NCBI RefSeq assembly: GCF_018332475.1 | Contig: NZ_BOQB01000152.1 | Coordinates: 1 to 35,374, forward strand | DNA from: Bacillus sanguinis | GTDB taxonomy: Bacteria; Bacillota; Bacilli; Bacillales; Bacillaceae_G | Reading direction: 5' to 3' | DNA length: 35,374 bases | Part shown: positions 23,053 through 31,237 of the stretch, one piece after another | Position numbering within the stretch: the first letter of the stretch is position 1 | Layout of the letters: each line of letters starts with the position of its first letter | Position numbers and translations under genes: made by a program | The notes under the pieces: generated by a model | Databases searched by the model: none | Seen by the model: only the letters and a program-made list of their open reading frames with translations | What the model was told of the DNA's origin: nothing

Positions 23053-23535
23053 ATGAGGCTGTCTAAAGCAGAAATCACTTTTTTGAAAGAACTAGATAAG
23101 TACGCTCAATATAAGCGTGCGGATAATTCATCAAAGCTAGAAAGATTAATGGATCTAGGATTGATTGGAGAGAGCTATGGGTTGTACTATACGACTAAGA
23201 AAGCTCGGGATTTATTTGAGAGATTGGAAGAAGAAAGAAAGCAAAAAATAGAAGCGGTGGTTTTGAGAGATAAGGCTTTTGTGGTGGATACTACAGAAGA
23301 AATAAATCGATTACGCGCAGAAAATGAACAATTAAAAAAGGCTGTGTCATTCCAAGACGAATTTATTGATTGGAGTAGAAAGCATTTTGAAGATTTAATT
23401 ATGAACTTAGATATAAACATTGATAAATACGGATATAGTAATTACAAAGATAAGGATGACTACATAGATGCGAATGTATCTAGTTTATATAACCGTTTTT
23501 ATCAGAGATATAAACAAAAGTTCCCTATTTTTTAA
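23053..23535 (+). CDS. Hypothetical protein, 160 aa, with possible winged helix and coiled coil
   Basis: AAAGGAG precedes ATG 23053. Residues 1-60 (KAEITFLKELDKYAQ...RLMDLGLIGESYGLYYTTKKARDLFERL) have the pattern of a winged helix: helix, turn, helix ending in a hydrophobic wing. Residues about 70-100 are coiled coil (EEINRLRAENEQLKKAV). The C-terminus is acidic and Tyr-rich (YKDKDDYIDANVSSLYNRF). A DNA-binding regulator is likely but not certain. It stands alone after a terminator. Confidence 0.7.
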   Translation: MRLSKAEITFLKELDKYAQYKRADNSSKLERLMDLGLIGESYGLYYTTKKARDLFERLEEERKQKIEAVVLRDKAFVVDTTEEINRLRAENEQLKKAVSFQDEFIDWSRKHFEDLIMNLDINIDKYGYSNYKDKDDYIDANVSSLYNRFYQRYKQKFPIF

Positions 23536-23634
23536 CTTTGATTAGGCAGAAAGTAGTGTTCGAATGGCCAGGCATTAGCGAAGTAGTTGTATTTTTGACA
23601 TAGCGTATAAATCCATTCACTTCCACCTTTTCGG

Positions 23635-23660
23635 GTATTGGGGTAAAAATACCCCAATAC
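23635..23660. promoter_or_regulatory. Perfect inverted repeat upstream of a promoter
   Basis: GTATTGGGGTA, four As and TACCCCAATAC give perfect 11-bp arms, 53 bases before the -35 box at 23713. Without a T run it is more likely an operator than a terminator. A TATTGGGGTAAA half-site also occurs near 2251. Confidence 0.45.
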
Positions 23661-23712
23661 GACTGAGTTTTTAGTGCTGACGTTTCATGTCATTATTTTC
23701 TAAAAAACAACA

Positions 23713-23742
23713 TTGACACAAAAATACCCTTGGGAGTATACT
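23713..23742 (+). promoter_or_regulatory. Consensus sigma-A promoter
   Basis: TTGACA (23713-23718), an 18-base spacer and TATACT (23737-23742). The spacer end contains the dyad ATACCCttGGGAGTAT, which overlaps the -10 and could be an operator. Confidence 0.7.
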
Positions 23743-23784
23743 TATCTTACAATTTACAAAATTTACATAAAAGGAGGTGTGCAT

Positions 23785-24360
23785 ATGTCAAATCCATTTA
23801 CTTCACGTTTTACGAAACGCTTTTTCATTGTGTTTGGTGCTTTCTGGGGAAGTTATCTTGTTCCAGCAATTTTACCCTTTTCTATTTTTTATTTAACACC
23901 GTTTGTTGTAATATTTGGTCTCCCTATTTATTTTACAATGCAAGATAACAAAGGAAAGAATAGTTGTATAGAACTTATCCGTAATAAATACAATCAAGAA
24001 AGTGTATTAACAGTAGAAACGTACCATCCTAATTTAGAATGGGGGTTTCTTACGTTGACTCAACAATCATTGTTTTTCGTTCCTAAGAAGGGTGAAATAA
24101 TGATTGTTTCTCTTAACTCTATATCGGAATATGGATTTAAAGGTATTGGGACGGGAGACTTTACAACAACTGTATCAAGAATTGGAAATACAGGTGTGAA
24201 CATTGGTAGTACAAGAGAGAATAAAGCTCCTGTTTTTTATTTTTATCTAACAGAGATAGATGATTTATTTTATTTTCATACAAGAAAACATGAGAAGATG
24301 TTTAAAGCGATGCAAAGGATTTTAGGAACAGATACAAGTAAATTAAAGAGTAACTATTAA
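23785..24360 (+). CDS. Membrane protein with PH-like (GRAM/bPH) soluble domain, 191 aa
   Basis: AAGGAGGTG before ATG 23785 fixes the start; the longer frame would include the promoter. Residues about 10-52 contain two membrane helices (FFIVFGAFWGSYLVPAILPF and IFYLTPFVVIFGLPIYFTM). The rest is beta-rich: GFLTLTQQSLFFVPKKGEIMIVSLNSISEYGFKG is the strand-turn-strand pattern of bacterial PH or GRAM domains, and a C-terminal helix closes it. It has its own strong promoter. Its role is unknown. Confidence 0.72.
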   Translation: MSNPFTSRFTKRFFIVFGAFWGSYLVPAILPFSIFYLTPFVVIFGLPIYFTMQDNKGKNSCIELIRNKYNQESVLTVETYHPNLEWGFLTLTQQSLFFVPKKGEIMIVSLNSISEYGFKGIGTGDFTTTVSRIGNTGVNIGSTRENKAPVFYFYLTEIDDLFYFHTRKHEKMFKAMQRILGTDTSKLKSNY

Positions 24361-24363
24361 ACA

Positions 24364-24420
24364 AAATAAAGGTAGAAGGTTGAAAATGATGTACTTGTTT
24401 CACCTCTTACCTCTATTTAT
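24364..24420 (+). terminator. Imperfect terminator hairpin
   Basis: AAAGGTAGAAGGTTGAAA can pair with TTTCACCTCTTACCT, followed by a T-rich tail. Confidence 0.6.
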
Positions 24421-24516
24421 TATTATATGAAAATAATTTATTTTATATGCTCACATTTTTAGGGAATTAATGTATAATTATGACATGTTAAATACTATAG
24501 GGGGCACGGTATAATT

Positions 24517-25509
24517 ATGAAAAAGATAACAAAAGGACTTATTACAGTTTTATTATCTACAACATTATTGGTTGCATGTAGTAATGATGAAAAAACTACA
24601 ACAACTACACAGGAAAAATCGTCACAATCACAACAGAAAGAACAACAATCTGTTCCACAAGAGGTTTTAAAACAAACCAAAAATTTGAAACAAGTCGGTG
24701 GTGAATCTGTTGTGTCTAAAGAAGTTGAAAGAAATAGTTCGTCAGGAGTAGCTGCGAGAGCTGGATATGTTTATTATATGTATTCTGATAAAAAACAAAC
24801 TTTTGTTTCGATTGCGGATACAAAAAAAGATAAATGGGTTATAAAAGATAAAGTTATTTCTCAAACAGATTCAGTTCCGTACGGAACTGCGTTTTTTGCT
24901 GAGGATAAAATGTTCTTTATCGATGAAAAAGGGGAAATAAAAAAACAGGTACAACTTCCAAAAGTTTCTACTCATCTTATGTCAAGCGAGGACACGGGTT
25001 ATGTAAGAACAAGTAAGGGGGATGCGGCTTTTTTAACTACGAAAGATATGTTCAAACTGTACTATGAAGATGGAACAGAAAAGGAATTTCCAATGACAGA
25101 TTATTTTTCTATCAAATCGAGGAATGATTTCATAGATGTAGATAAGAACATAGTGTACCTCAATGAAGGTACAGATTTTACAATGTATGATTTGAAAAAA
25201 GGTAAATGGGTTTATGATGAAAATGGAAAACAAGTGAAATATGGGAAGACGCTTTCTGATATAGTTATTCCATTCCAGGATTATATGATTAGGATTAATG
25301 GTGGTAATGGAAAAGATCGTTTTGTTTATCTTGATGAAAAACTTAAACCAAAAACTGTTTCGGGACAACAAATTCCTGGACAAGAATTTACTGTTGGCGA
25401 TAGCCATGGACAATTTTTAGTAGAAAAAGATAAATTAATCAGTGTTCGATCATTTAAATTTGAAGGGGAAGAATCTGTACAATACTTTGAATACAAAAAA
25501 GCAAAATAA
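24517..25509 (+). CDS. Secreted lipoprotein, 330 aa
   Basis: Residues 1-20 (MKKITKGLITVLLSTTLLVA) are a signal peptide with the lipobox LLVAC; Cys21 would be lipidated. A Thr/Ser/Gln-rich linker (about 22-55) follows. The rest is a repetitive beta-rich domain (YVYYMYSDKKQTFVSIADTKKDKWVIKDKVI, and later similar blades), suggestive of a beta-propeller or DUF5050-like surface protein. GGGGGC precedes ATG 24517. It acts at the outer face of the membrane; the ligand is unknown. Alone in its transcript, it ends in a strong terminator. Confidence 0.85.
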   Translation: MKKITKGLITVLLSTTLLVACSNDEKTTTTTQEKSSQSQQKEQQSVPQEVLKQTKNLKQVGGESVVSKEVERNSSSGVAARAGYVYYMYSDKKQTFVSIADTKKDKWVIKDKVISQTDSVPYGTAFFAEDKMFFIDEKGEIKKQVQLPKVSTHLMSSEDTGYVRTSKGDAAFLTTKDMFKLYYEDGTEKEFPMTDYFSIKSRNDFIDVDKNIVYLNEGTDFTMYDLKKGKWVYDENGKQVKYGKTLSDIVIPFQDYMIRINGGNGKDRFVYLDEKLKPKTVSGQQIPGQEFTVGDSHGQFLVEKDKLISVRSFKFEGEESVQYFEYKKAK

Positions 25510-25519
25510 CGGCATTTAC

Positions 25520-25561
25520 GAGAAAGAAGAAAATCAGTGATTTTCTTCTTTCTCTTTTTTT
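25520..25561 (+). terminator. Strong terminator after the lipoprotein gene
   Basis: AGAAAGAAGAAAATCA and its exact complement TGATTTTCTTCTTTCT form a 16-bp stem followed by a T run. Confidence 0.93.
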
Positions 25562-25613
25562 GTTGACTTTTTTCAAATTTGCGCTAAAGGAAATTTGGAA
25601 TGAGGTGATCTAT

Positions 25614-25730
25614 ATGTGGAGTATTGATTTAGTTGTTTATTTGCTTGGAATGACAGGTATAACATGCGTATTAAGTATCTGGGTAGGTTTAGTATTAGAA
25701 AAGAGAAAAACGACAATAGAAGGAAAATAG
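25614..25730 (+). CDS. Single-span membrane miniprotein, 38 aa
   Basis: GAGGTGATC precedes ATG 25614. The product is one membrane helix (MWSIDLVVYLLGMTGITCVL then SIWVGLVL) with a positive tail EKRKTTIEGK, so the C-terminus should be inside. A terminator follows within a few bases, so this is a small independent gene. Its function is unknown. Confidence 0.6.
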   Translation: MWSIDLVVYLLGMTGITCVLSIWVGLVLEKRKTTIEGK

Positions 25731-25733
25731 AGA

Positions 25734-25763
25734 AGCGATTTCTGTAAAGAAATCGCTCTTTTT
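25734..25763 (+). terminator. Terminator after the 38-aa gene
   Basis: AGCGATTTC, a six-base loop and GAAATCGCT, followed by CTTTTTTATT. Confidence 0.88.
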
Positions 25764-25931
25764 TATTTTTGATTGTTATAAAAAGAACAAAATGTGAGCA
25801 TGCTCATTCACAGAAAAGAAAAATGAAAAAAGTTCTTTTTCTAAAAAAGGGGTTTTTCAAAATCGCAGGTATATACAATTGCACCATTCAACAAGTAATC
25901 AAAATCTAATCATTATAAGGGGGATTTACTA

Positions 25932-26075
25932 ATGCAACCTGAATTCAAAGAGCAAGACGTCAAACAAGAACAAGAGAAGAAAAAAGAGAAACGCGATTTG
26001 ATTGGACCTTTGCTAAATTTCGGTGGAGGATTGCTGCGTTTTTTGGCTTCTGTCGTAGATAAATTTATTAAATAA
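25932..26075 (+). CDS. Small amphipathic protein, 47 aa
   Basis: AAGGGGG precedes ATG 25932. The first 21 residues are charged (QDVKQEQEKKKEKR); the rest (LIGPLLNFGGGLLRFLASVV then DKFIK) is an amphipathic or membrane-seeking helix. The shape recalls membrane-active peptides, but there is no direct evidence. No signal peptide is seen. A promoter for the next gene lies immediately downstream. Confidence 0.6.
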   Translation: MQPEFKEQDVKQEQEKKKEKRDLIGPLLNFGGGLLRFLASVVDKFIK

Positions 26076-26106
26076 ATAGTAGTTTTATATTAAAAAATAC
26101 ATACGC

Positions 26107-26136
26107 TTGACAATCGATAGAGAAATAACTTACTAT
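26107..26136 (+). promoter_or_regulatory. Promoter of the gene at 26214
   Basis: TTGACA (26107-26112), an 18-base spacer and TACTAT (26131-26136). CACTATTGA and related TATAGTG segments downstream (26145-26195) form partial dyads that could be operators. Confidence 0.6.
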
Positions 26137-26213
26137 TGGTGTACATTATAGTGTTAACCATAGTTATCATCAATAGTGATTTCTATAGTGATCGCATGAA
26201 AGGGGTATGAAAA

Positions 26214-26684
26214 ATGGCAAAAGTATTCGATGCACGTCGAGCGATTTTTATTCCAGCAACAGGGGGACATCCAGAAGGGGCGGAATACCGTGTAGCTTGG
26301 GGCTATGAGCAATGGGGACAACCGACTGCGGTTACAAAGGTACAAATGGTATATAACAACAAAGTGGCGGGGCGTCTAAGTCCTTCTTATCCAGATGGAA
26401 CACTTGATGAACGTACAGTTTTACTGGCACTTGATTTAGTGAAAAAGGGATATGGTACAAGTTCTAAAAAAAGTAAAGTTGTACTTGTTTTAAAAGAAAT
26501 CCAACCAAACGAAACACAAGAAGAAGTATTAGAAAGAACAGAAGACGAAGTGCACGATATGAACATTGAAATATTCAGTGTACCTGGGGCCGCTACGAGT
26601 CCTGTTGTAGGAATTGAACTACAAAAACAAGTCGAGCTAGAAGGAAACTTGGTTGCATTTATTTTTGCGGTAGATGTTGCTTAG
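26214..26684 (+). CDS. Hypothetical protein, 156 aa
   Basis: AAAGGGG precedes ATG 26214. It is a well-expressed-looking gene with a consensus promoter, but the family is not recognised. It is beta-rich at the N-terminus (VFDARRAIFIPATGGHPEGAEYRVAWGY), with a charged middle helix (EIQPNETQEEVLERTEDEV) and a C-terminal hydrophobic part (ELEGNLVAFIFAVDVA). There is no signal peptide. Codon use is richer in GC than its neighbours near the start. A GC-rich hairpin, GGAACACGCT/AGCGTGTTCC (26697-26722), follows the stop, then repeat cluster B. Confidence 0.75.
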   Translation: MAKVFDARRAIFIPATGGHPEGAEYRVAWGYEQWGQPTAVTKVQMVYNNKVAGRLSPSYPDGTLDERTVLLALDLVKKGYGTSSKKSKVVLVLKEIQPNETQEEVLERTEDEVHDMNIEIFSVPGAATSPVVGIELQKQVELEGNLVAFIFAVDVA

Positions 26685-26734
26685 TTTAGGGAAATGGAAC
26701 ACGCTTGTCTAAAGCGTGTTCCGCGCGCTATTAT

Positions 26735-27160
26735 TAATGTAATAGGAATAAACGTTGTATTTAAATAAAGATATAAAGTAGATGCATAATAGGAACAAAT
26801 ATTGTATTTAAATACTTCTGAGTCTGATTAGACACGCATTGAATCATAACAAATATTGTATTTAAATTTGTAAGTGTCATCTACACTGATAAATTTCATA
26901 TTAAATCATAACAAGTATTGTATTTAAATACTTCTGAGTCTGATTAGACAGCATATTGAATCGTAACAAATATTGTATTTAAATCGGTTTCCGAATGATT
27001 TGTGAAACGATAAGAAATTTTAATCAAAACATATAATGTATTTAAATGCTCAATAGCTATTTTTCTGCGTTTTCTGTGAAAAAATGAATCATAACAATCG
27101 TTGTATTTAATTAAAAAAGCTTCTAATAAAAGTATAATCATAACAAGTATTGTAATAGGA
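26735..27160 (+). repeat. Repeat cluster B: eight ATAACAAnnATTGTATTTAAAT units
   Basis: The TTG of each core starts at 26755, 26802, 26856, 26918, 26973, 27036 (variant ATG), 27101 and 27150, so steps are 47-65 bp. Consensus is GAATCATAACAAATATTG then TATTTAAAT. Two of the intervening segments share ACTTCTGAGTCTGATTAGAC exactly (after units 2 and 4), and several contain small dyads such as AGTGTcatctACACT. The units resemble cluster A. No cas genes and imperfect repeats argue against CRISPR; arrays for a DNA-binding protein (origin, centromere or operator) fit better. Confidence 0.7.
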
Positions 27161-27190
27161 AAAGACGATCCAAATGGATCGTCTTTTTTT
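27161..27190 (+). terminator. Strong terminator after repeat cluster B
   Basis: AAAGACGATCC, a four-base loop and GGATCGTCTTT, then a T run. Confidence 0.92.
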
Positions 27191-27385
27191 GTTCCCTTTA
27201 AAGGTTAGAAAGTCTGTTGGATTCGCCAAGATTCCCGAAATAAGCGGAAATCGATAGGGAAGCATGTGGAGCCTTGTTAGAAAATGTCTATGGAAGTAAT
27301 CGCCATGCACTTTGCCGCGCAATAGCGAGGACGGACAAAAATATCTGTATTGCTATCAAAACACGTCTATTAGGCGTGTTTTTTA
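27191..27385 (+). ncRNA. Possible small RNA ending in a terminator
   Basis: This is a gene-free, GC-richer stretch between two terminators. It ends in AAAACACG, nine bases, CGTGTTTTTT (about 27359-27385). Segments such as GATTCGC with GCGGAAATC, and TTCCC with GGGAA, can pair. I see no clear promoter, so the call is tentative. Confidence 0.3.
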
Positions 27386-27445
27386 TGGACATTTTCATCT
27401 TTTCTATTATTATTTCATCAATATTTTAATTAGAAGAGGTGATAA

Positions 27446-28768
27446 ATGATGGATATAACATTAGAGCAATTAGAAAAAATGTCGGACCAGGAATTATTAG
27501 AGTTTGCGGTAAAAAACATGGAAGATACAAAAAAGATGTGCGTATTTTCCAAAGATACTAGCGAAATTGACGGCTTTAAAAAGAGACCTGTATATACATT
27601 TGATTCTATAAAGAAATACATTGAATGCGATAAAGAAAAGGGAACATTAACAGTACCTTTTATTGATGAAAGGGAAATAGATGTTTTTAAGAAAGTTGTT
27701 TTTTCGGAACGAGATCGAGCGGATCGTATACATTGGAAAAGTTTTTTCAGTGTTCTTCGTGTTACGGTAATGAATGAACTATTTGGACTCGTTACAACGA
27801 ATTATGAATGTTTAAAAGTAAACAGAAAGGAAGACCCAAGGTTTCCCAATGACATGAGAAACGATAGAAAAGAAGAAAGAATGTACTTTGATTATAAGAA
27901 TAATATATTTCAGCAAGTTCCTGATAAAAAGATGAGGCAAGATGAAGAAGGTTCGGAAGAACATAATCAACATATTGAAGAATTCAATCGAAGAAATGAA
28001 ATGAAAGATTACCTATTAGAACGATTGGATGAACTGCAATATCGTTATTTACGAGCATTTGATAAGGTATATGAATTAGATCATAGCCCTGGGCAACAAA
28101 AAAAGGAATTAATCCATTATTATCAAACATGGAATCAGTTTTTTACAGAAGAAATGGAACAAGGGATGCAAGTTGCATTGGTTTACAACCATATTAGTTT
28201 AGAAGAATACAAGATTTTTATAGAAGTGATAAAGCGGTATCAACCAATTGTACAAACAAAATACAATGAATTGTTAACGGTTGCTGTTAATGAAAAAGGA
28301 GAGGTTGATAAGGATTGGTATCGACAAAAATTAGAATCGGTCACATTATTTTTAATAGATTTTATCAGTGAACGTAAAGAAAACAGTGAGAAATATGGAT
28401 TCTTCGCATGGGAAATGAAAGATAAAACAAAGGTAATGAATCCTACCATATCGGAGGTTGAAAGAAGAAGTTATTATATGGACGTTGCATCCAAACCAAT
28501 CGATGAAGAAAGAAAAAATAAAGTTGTTATGGAGTATTTAACAAACAAAGAAGAAAGTAAAGAACTCAAAATCATTGAAAAACCTGCTGCATTGGAAAAA
28601 GACGATCATCAAATTATTTTAAATATCGTGAGAGGTCGTAGGGAACGCCATAACGATGTAGCGTTATTCTTCAATACTGTCGCTGATAAATCGAAGATTC
28701 CTGTTGAGGATTTGTACCAGTATTTAAATGATTTAGTAGAAGAACGAAATCGAAAAGAAAGGGAATAA
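27446..28768 (+). CDS. Large hypothetical protein, 440 aa
   Basis: AGAGGTG precedes ATG 27446; the second ATG at 27449 is an equal choice. The protein is charged and mostly helical. It begins with TLEQLEKMSDQELLEFAVKNMED, has a central beta-containing part (GTLTVPFIDEREIDVFKKVVF) and a long helical second half, with a C-terminal RRERHNDVALFFNTVADKSKIPVEDLYQYLNDL that could be a small helical DNA- or protein-binding domain. No enzyme motif is found. It is a single-gene unit with its own terminator. Confidence 0.8.
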   Translation: MMDITLEQLEKMSDQELLEFAVKNMEDTKKMCVFSKDTSEIDGFKKRPVYTFDSIKKYIECDKEKGTLTVPFIDEREIDVFKKVVFSERDRADRIHWKSFFSVLRVTVMNELFGLVTTNYECLKVNRKEDPRFPNDMRNDRKEERMYFDYKNNIFQQVPDKKMRQDEEGSEEHNQHIEEFNRRNEMKDYLLERLDELQYRYLRAFDKVYELDHSPGQQKKELIHYYQTWNQFFTEEMEQGMQVALVYNHISLEEYKIFIEVIKRYQPIVQTKYNELLTVAVNEKGEVDKDWYRQKLESVTLFLIDFISERKENSEKYGFFAWEMKDKTKVMNPTISEVERRSYYMDVASKPIDEERKNKVVMEYLTNKEESKELKIIEKPAALEKDDHQIILNIVRGRRERHNDVALFFNTVADKSKIPVEDLYQYLNDLVEERNRKERE

Positions 28769-28788
28769 TATCCCTTTCTTTTTTATGG
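28757..28788 (+). terminator. Terminator after the 440-aa gene
   Basis: GAAAGGGA and TCCCTTTC pair across the stop codon, followed by a T run. Confidence 0.88.
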
Positions 28789-28836
28789 GATTCCGTCAAC
28801 ACTTTGTACACCCTATTTTGTAAAAATAATAGCAAT

Positions 28837-29592
28837 CTACTTTGTCATATCATATAAATTAAATTTGTCTTCATAAAAATCTGTTTGATTAAATGTGAAT
28901 CCAGTAATTTTCCCCTCATTATCCGATTTTACTGAAATACCCATGTTTATTAATTTGTTTATGCTATACTCTAATCCTGGTGAGTTATCGCTTTTATTAT
29001 GAATGTTCCAGGTGATAACAGTTCCATCTTCATCATTACTCATCTTAAAACGGTAGCCATTCCCTACATATCGATGAATATCGTCTATATTATTTTGGAT
29101 AATACTATATTGACGATCATGTTCATTTTGTTCTTGGTTTTGTTTTTCTTGATCTTGTTGATTTTGTATTTGCTTTTGTTGTTTTGCCAGTAATTGTTCC
29201 GCATCTTTATTAAGCTTAATATCTACTATGTTTCCATCGTTATCTAATAATATTTCATAACCACCATTGATTAAATTGATAGCTGATTTCTCCATAGTTT
29301 CATTACGGCCCGACGCATTTCCATTAAAACTAACGGGTTGTCCGTCTTGTATCAATAATTTCCAACCAGATTTTTGGATTGCTTTCATGTTATTAATATT
29401 AGTTTCTGCATCAGCATCAGTTAAAATAGTTTTTGGAGAACGGGAATACCACCGTGAGACTTCATTATTTTCATTTTTAAAAGAAGATTCATTACTTGTA
29501 CTAGAATGTTCAGTATTCATATACACAGCGATTATAAAAGCAAAAACCAAAAAGCATATAACAATCCATAAGTTTCTCCAACGCTTCATCAT
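28837..29592 (-). CDS. Membrane-anchored extracellular protein, 251 aa
   Basis: On the minus strand, GGAGAAT precedes ATG 29592 (29589 is an alternative). Residues about 8-25 (LWIVICFLVFAFIIAVYM) are an uncleaved anchor with the N-terminus inside, so the remainder is outside. Two similar modules are visible: one around residues 65-125 (MKAIQKSGWKLLIQDGQPVS... GYEILLDNDGNIVDIKL) and one around 175-240 (GNGYRFKMSNDEDGTVITW... GISVKSDNEGKITGFTF). A Gln/Glu-rich linker joins them. The duplicated beta modules suggest a ligand- or cell-wall-binding protein; the function is unknown. Confidence 0.75.
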   Translation of the reverse strand: MMKRWRNLWIVICFLVFAFIIAVYMNTEHSSTSNESSFKNENNEVSRWYSRSPKTILTDADAETNINNMKAIQKSGWKLLIQDGQPVSFNGNASGRNETMEKSAINLINGGYEILLDNDGNIVDIKLNKDAEQLLAKQQKQIQNQQDQEKQNQEQNEHDRQYSIIQNNIDDIHRYVGNGYRFKMSNDEDGTVITWNIHNKSDNSPGLEYSINKLINMGISVKSDNEGKITGFTFNQTDFYEDKFNLYDMTK

Positions 29593-29761
29593 ATTCTCCT
29601 TTATTCAAACATTATATATTATAATTTTATGTTATCAATTTATCATATAGATTACCAACTTAATACCAAGGTTAATTGTAGTAATTTTTTTAGTTTTCTT
29701 GATGGTTCGCTGTGGTTGAAATTATACTAGTAGTAAACCACACAGATTAGAGGGAGAGTCA

Positions 29762-29851
29762 ATGAAAAAGAATTGGAATGAAGACGAGTTTTTAGAGGTA
29801 CGGCAACGATTCCTTCTTTTTGGAGCCACAAATGGCAAATGGATGTTTTAG
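29762..29851 (+). CDS. Possible small protein, 29 aa
   Basis: GAGGGAGAG precedes ATG 29762, and GGGT/ACCC followed by TTTTTT (29851-29871) forms a terminator directly at the stop codon. The product (MKKNWNEDEFLEVRQRFLLF then GATNGKWMF) is short, so this could be a remnant or leader. Gene-like signals on both sides are the only support. Confidence 0.4.
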   Translation: MKKNWNEDEFLEVRQRFLLFGATNGKWMF

Positions 29852-29954
29852 GGTAAAAAACCCCTTTTTTGTCGAATTTATGTGTTTGGTAAAATAAACT
29901 TCTCATTATGACCGTATGAAAAAATTTTAGAAAGGAAAGGTGGAATTTATAGTA

Positions 29955-30233
29955 ATGCGTAACGTGTATCCGATAAAACACTACAGTAGTGAACATTTCG
30001 TTGAACGAAAATTGGAGATTAATGAGGAAGACCTCCAGGAAATTATCGAAGATTACTTGCGAAGGAATGCCGATTTTGATTTTGATGAGGTCGAAATCGT
30101 CAATAACCGTCCAATGAACATATGGCTCTATGCTAAGTGCAGGACATATATTGATCCTGAAGATTCGGAACAAGATGAAGTAGTATTTGATGCAGAAATA
30201 GAAATTACTGGGGACTATGATGGAAATCCTTAA
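29955..30233 (+). CDS. Hypothetical acidic protein, 92 aa
   Basis: ATG 29955 follows AAGGTGG by 11 bases; GTG 29940 with AAAGGA upstream is the alternative and would add five residues. The protein has an acidic alpha/beta pattern (EINEEDLQEIIEDYLRRNAD, then FDEVEIVNNRPMNIWLYAKC and EVVFDAEIEITGDYDG), which looks like a small compact domain. No family is recognised. A terminator follows 34 bases after the stop. Confidence 0.68.
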   Translation: MRNVYPIKHYSSEHFVERKLEINEEDLQEIIEDYLRRNADFDFDEVEIVNNRPMNIWLYAKCRTYIDPEDSEQDEVVFDAEIEITGDYDGNP

Positions 30234-30266
30234 TAACTTATTAAAAATATATAAGGAGTCACCATA

Positions 30267-30298
30267 AAGAAAAGGCACTCCTACGAGTGTCTTTTCTT
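30267..30298 (+). terminator. Terminator after the 92-aa gene
   Basis: AAGAAAAGgCACTC and GAGTGtCTTTTCTT are 14-base arms with one mismatch and a four-base loop. Confidence 0.78.
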
Positions 30299-30299
30299 C

Positions 30300-30840
30300 G
30301 ACTTGATAACCACTTTAATTTTAATAATAGTATGTATTGGATTCCCATCCAACTATCATTTTACCATATTTATCTATATTATTTGTTGAGAAAATACCAA
30401 AGTACTCGAAATGAGTGCTTTTTTATGTTAATTGAATTGCAAGAGTTCCTACTAGCTATTTTTGAGCACTTGCAGTTCTTTGTAAAAGGGATTAATCCAT
30501 CAGATTTGTTAAATGAATAGTTCATTATGTCCCCTTTCAATTACTCTGTTATAAGTAAATTTACCAAGTAGGCGGTTGTACATTGTTTATGCATGGTACA
30601 AAAAAGTGTATATAACTAGATAAGCCTTTTTTGATTTTTGGCTTGACATATAAACTCTAAATAAGCAAAATCTGATGCTCTTAGCGTACGAAATTCGAGT
30701 TTTGTTAATACGACATTTATACAACTATTGCTATGACAGTGTTTTTTTACACAAATCAAAAATCCGCGTTATCATGATGCTATAACTTTTTTATTACTTT
30801 TTGTAGAACATATGGGTGGCACCGTTCTACGATTCGACTG
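30300..30840. other. Gene-free stretch with transposon-end relic
   Basis: I see no supported gene. The short open frame at 30287-30520 begins inside the preceding terminator and has no ribosome site. The stretch holds AAGCC/GGCTT as a weak hairpin (about 30626-30645) and the Tn3-like relic at 30680. Confidence 0.5.
30680..30717 (-). repeat. Partial Tn3-family-type terminal repeat
   Basis: It begins CTTAGCGTACGAAATTCGAG, nearly identical to the first bases of the 21035 repeat, but its outer part (ACGACATT) lacks the CCCC tip. It is in the same orientation as the 21035 copy and is probably the degraded end of a lost element. Confidence 0.45.
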
Positions 30841-30844
30841 AGCT

Positions 30845-31069
30845 GTGGTAGGCAAAGTCAATTTTTTATCAGCAATACCAAGAACAAACGATGACAGTAT
30901 ATCGATTGAAACTTCTGTCATTGAGACAGATATTTCAGAAAAACTAACAAAAAGAAAACATTATTATGAAGGAGAGATTCTATGTATTAGAGATTCTTTA
31001 AGAAATACCGCAATATCAGTTTTATCAGTAATACCAGCAATAGGGGTACCGCCAATACAAAAAAACTAA
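30845..31069 (+). pseudogene. Possible 3' remnant of a gene
   Basis: An open frame of 74 codons begins with GTG but lacks a ribosome site. It ends ...SVLSVIPAIGVPPIQKN just before a strong ribosome site for the next small ORF. The transposon-end relic shortly upstream makes truncation of an older gene plausible. The parent gene is not recognised. Confidence 0.3.
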
Positions 31070-31086
31070 ATCAAGGAGGAAGAAAC

Positions 31087-31161
31087 ATGAGGATTTTGAA
31101 GGATGCTTCAACTAAAGGACGCTTTAGAAAAGTGAAATCTCATGTATTTTTTTATGTTTAA
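31087..31161 (+). CDS. Possible 24-aa peptide
   Basis: AAGGAGGAA six bases before ATG 31087 is one of the best ribosome sites in the window. The product MRILKDASTKGRFRKVKSHV then FFYV is basic. It could be a leader peptide, a small regulator or the start of a broken gene. Confidence 0.4.
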   Translation: MRILKDASTKGRFRKVKSHVFFYV

Positions 31162-31237
31162 AGCATCATAAGATTTGAATTTAAGCATAAAGTGAATACT
31201 GTACAAAAAAATTTAATCGATGAAATGGAGGATGATA

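Noticed and set aside
26735-27160. CRISPR array
   Set aside because: Repeats diverge, interval segments partly repeat each other and contain dyads, and there are no cas genes.
30287-30520. 77-aa ORF
   Set aside because: It starts within a terminator hairpin, lacks a ribosome site and has random-looking composition.
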